Assembly (NCBI GenBank): GCA_963839285.1
Contig: CAWIUN010000020.1
Location: forward strand, 372,001-436,000
Reading direction: 5' to 3'
Length of the DNA stretch: 64,000 nucleotides
DNA from: DASSSQ01 sp963839285
GTDB taxonomy: Bacteria; Actinomycetota; Thermoleophilia; Gaiellales; Gaiellaceae
The notes beneath the pieces are model-generated. The model saw nothing but the letters and a program-made list of their open reading frames with translations, made no database searches and was not told where the DNA came from. Positions 62,713 through 64,000 of this stretch are shown here, piece after piece. How positions within the stretch are numbered: position 1 is the stretch's first letter; the number at the start of each line of letters is the position of its first letter. Both the position numbers and the translations under genes were made by a program.

Positions 62713-63360
62713 CAGGCGGCCGGGCGCGGGCGGGTCCGCAGGCGAAGCAGCTCCGCGGTGACCGCGACGAGCAGGAGCGCGAGGGCGATGCCGGCGAGCA
62801 CGTCCGAGGGCGTGTGCCAGCCCGCGGCGACCAGCACCGGCGGGATCGTCGCCGCCCACGCGAGCGCGACGCGGCCGAGGCGCCGCGACACGTGCCAGGC
62901 GGCGGTCGCGAGCAGCAGCGCGCGCAGCGTGTGGCCGCTCGGAAGCGAGCCGTCGAAGCCGACGAGATGGCTGCCGTCCTCGGTCAGGGCGGGCCGCTGC
63001 ACGACGTGCTTGACGAGCACCTCGATCGCGACGCCGACGGCGAACGCGGCCGCCCAGAGGACGGCGGCGGTGCGCTCGCCGCGGCGTGCGAGCGCGAGCG
63101 AGCAGAGAAGCGAGGAGGAGCGCCGAGACACCGGCGGAGGCGGGGTAGAGCCAGACGTCGGCGGCGAGGTCGCCGGCGCGCGTGTCGCCGCTGACGGGCA
63201 GCAGCGTCTCGAGGGGCGAGATCGTCCCGCTCCGCGCCGGCTCGAGCCCGGGCATCAGGTGGTGGACGGCCCAGGCGTCCAGCGGCTGGAGCGTCCCGAG
63301 CGCGTTCAGGATCGCGAGCGCGGCGAACGCGGCGGCGAAGACGAGGGCGGCGGCGCGCAC
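62712..63360 (-). CDS. PAP2-family membrane phosphatase, one indel
   Basis: About 216 residues after correcting one base near 63108. Helices at AALVFAAAFAALAILNALGT and VSALLLASLLCSLALARRG; PAP2 catalytic motifs KHVVQRPAL, SLPSGHTLRALLLATAAWH and AAGWHTPSDVLAGI (nucleophile His in the last). It could dephosphorylate undecaprenyl pyrophosphate or phosphatidic acid. GTG start at 63360. Confidence 0.85.
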
Positions 63361-63498
63361 GTCCCTACGCTATCCGCGCGCGTGCCGGGCTTCCGCGCTC
63401 GGACGGCGCCGGCGAGAGTTCACCGATTCGTAATGGTGCCCGGCCTCGAGCGGCGACAGGGTGGTGGGCGTTCCGTCCACTCCTGAGGGGAGCTCGAG

Positions 63499-63831
63499 AT
63501 GCAGAGGAAGCCGATGGTCGTGGCGGCAGCCGCCGTGGCCGCGTTCGCAGGGACGGCAGGGTCGGCGCTGGCGGGGACGCCCGAGCGCGCCTCCGACCCG
63601 TTCGTCTGCCCGGTGCTGACGCTCTCCGAGCAGGCCTACGACAACTCGGGCCGGTTCAACTCGCTCGGCGACGGCCAGTACACGCTCGGCCCCGGCAGCG
63701 CCGGCAGCGCCGACACCTTCAACGGGAACGTGCCCAACCACGCCACGAATGCCGACGGCGCGGGCTCGCCCGGCGGCGCTCACTCCGCCCCCGGCGACAC
63801 CGACTACACCGCCATCTGGAGCGGCAACTAG
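63499..63831 (+). CDS. small secreted protein
   Basis: 110 residues: signal peptide RKPMVVAAAAVAAFAGTAGS with cleavage near ALA-GTP, then DPFVCPVLTLSEQAYDNSGR, FNSLGDGQYTLGPGSAGSAD and a Gly/Asn/Ala-rich end AGSPGGAHSAPGDTDYTAIW. A single Cys in the mature part. RBS GAGGGGAGCTCGAG before the ATG. No family recognised. Confidence 0.75.
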   Translation: MQRKPMVVAAAAVAAFAGTAGSALAGTPERASDPFVCPVLTLSEQAYDNSGRFNSLGDGQYTLGPGSAGSADTFNGNVPNHATNADGAGSPGGAHSAPGDTDYTAIWSGN

Positions 63832-63910
63832 ACGCTCGACGCGGATCGACGTCGCCGGCATGGGCAGTTGCAGGCCGCGCCGGCGGCCGCGGTCGAATGC
63901 AGTGGCCAGT

Positions 63911-63924
63911 TGAGGGATCCCTCA
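63911..63924. promoter_or_regulatory. perfect 14-bp palindrome TGAGGGATCCCTCA
   Basis: Lies in the last 170 bp of the window, which hold no gene. It could be an operator for a gene beyond the edge, or the stem of a terminator. Confidence 0.3.
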
Positions 63925-64000
63925 TCCCACGACGCGGGCTGAGCTGGAGAACGTCGAGCGTCGCGCCTGCGAAGACACGTCGACCGGGGCCAGAAGCCTG

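Overview
The window is very GC-rich bacterial DNA with strong G/C third-position bias, many GTG starts, stop/start overlaps of the ATGA and GTGA type, and several -10 boxes so close to the start codon that leaderless transcripts are likely. WhiA, an ECF sigma factor, a PASTA-less Ser/Thr kinase, a MerR-HATPase protein and a secreted protein built from tandem Ig-like repeats point to an actinobacterium. A deep-branching lineage such as Thermoleophilia fits best, but this is inference. At least fifteen conserved genes (for example gap, typA, pruA, hdrA, hdrB) are broken by single-base indels while both halves stay intact. That pattern looks like consensus error in a long-read or metagenome assembly, not real decay, so those genes are annotated as whole loci with the break position.

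Layout. 1-5140: end of a secreted protein, an MFS transporter, and a three-gene operon of cyclic-nucleotide sensor, FAD oxidoreductase and membrane class III cyclase. 5230-10030: a Tet(M)-like ribosomal protection GTPase, pruA, an alkyltransferase-like protein lacking the catalytic Cys, and whiA. 10430-16570: carboxypeptidase Taq, then a lower-glycolysis cluster gap-pgk-(thioesterase)-tpiA-gpmI. 16645-24420: ECF sigma factor, kinase plus lipoprotein, phosphoesterase, M48 protease, DUF3467, argS with a degenerate HIGH motif, two membrane proteins. 24520-26540: glpX, a DUF2090 aldolase-like gene and tRNA-Gly.

26580-33000 is an accessory zone of small proteins and gene fragments (GNAT, creatininase, MFS). 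It contains a complete 1,720-bp IS1595-type element (29115-30834) with 24-bp inverted repeats, an 8-bp target duplication, and a passenger zinc-ribbon gene beside the transposase.

33057-46683 is the most interesting part: a sulfur-trafficking and electron-transfer island. One long, overlapping operon encodes DsrE, TusA, an MvhD-like subunit, an HdrA with a GltD-like NAD(P)H module inserted in it, a second HdrA, a small winged-helix-like protein, HdrC, HdrB, DsrE2 and a second TusA. Facing it are a MOCOS-like class V aminotransferase, two rhodaneses, a persulfide-dioxygenase/rhodanese fusion and DUF302. Next to these are an ArsR repressor, a TauE exporter, a DUF2892 protein and thioredoxin. 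A shared CAACTGT-type motif lies upstream of three of the transcription units, suggesting one regulon. I infer that sulfane sulfur is carried as protein persulfide on the TusA/DsrE/rhodanese proteins, oxidised by the Hdr complex or the dioxygenase, and exported as sulfite or a similar product. No lipoate-binding protein or Dsr sulfite reductase is visible here.

46740-64000: MerR-HATPase regulator, msrA, an OsmC protein, a cyclase-AAA regulator, a LolA-like lipoprotein with an ABC exporter, typA, HIT, an Ig-repeat protein, corA, MFS and PAP2 genes. Two copies (48342-48525 and 51425-51608) of a 184-bp intergenic element share a long-range 8-bp stem and a UUCG hairpin with a compensatory base pair, which suggests an unrecognised structured RNA or small mobile element.
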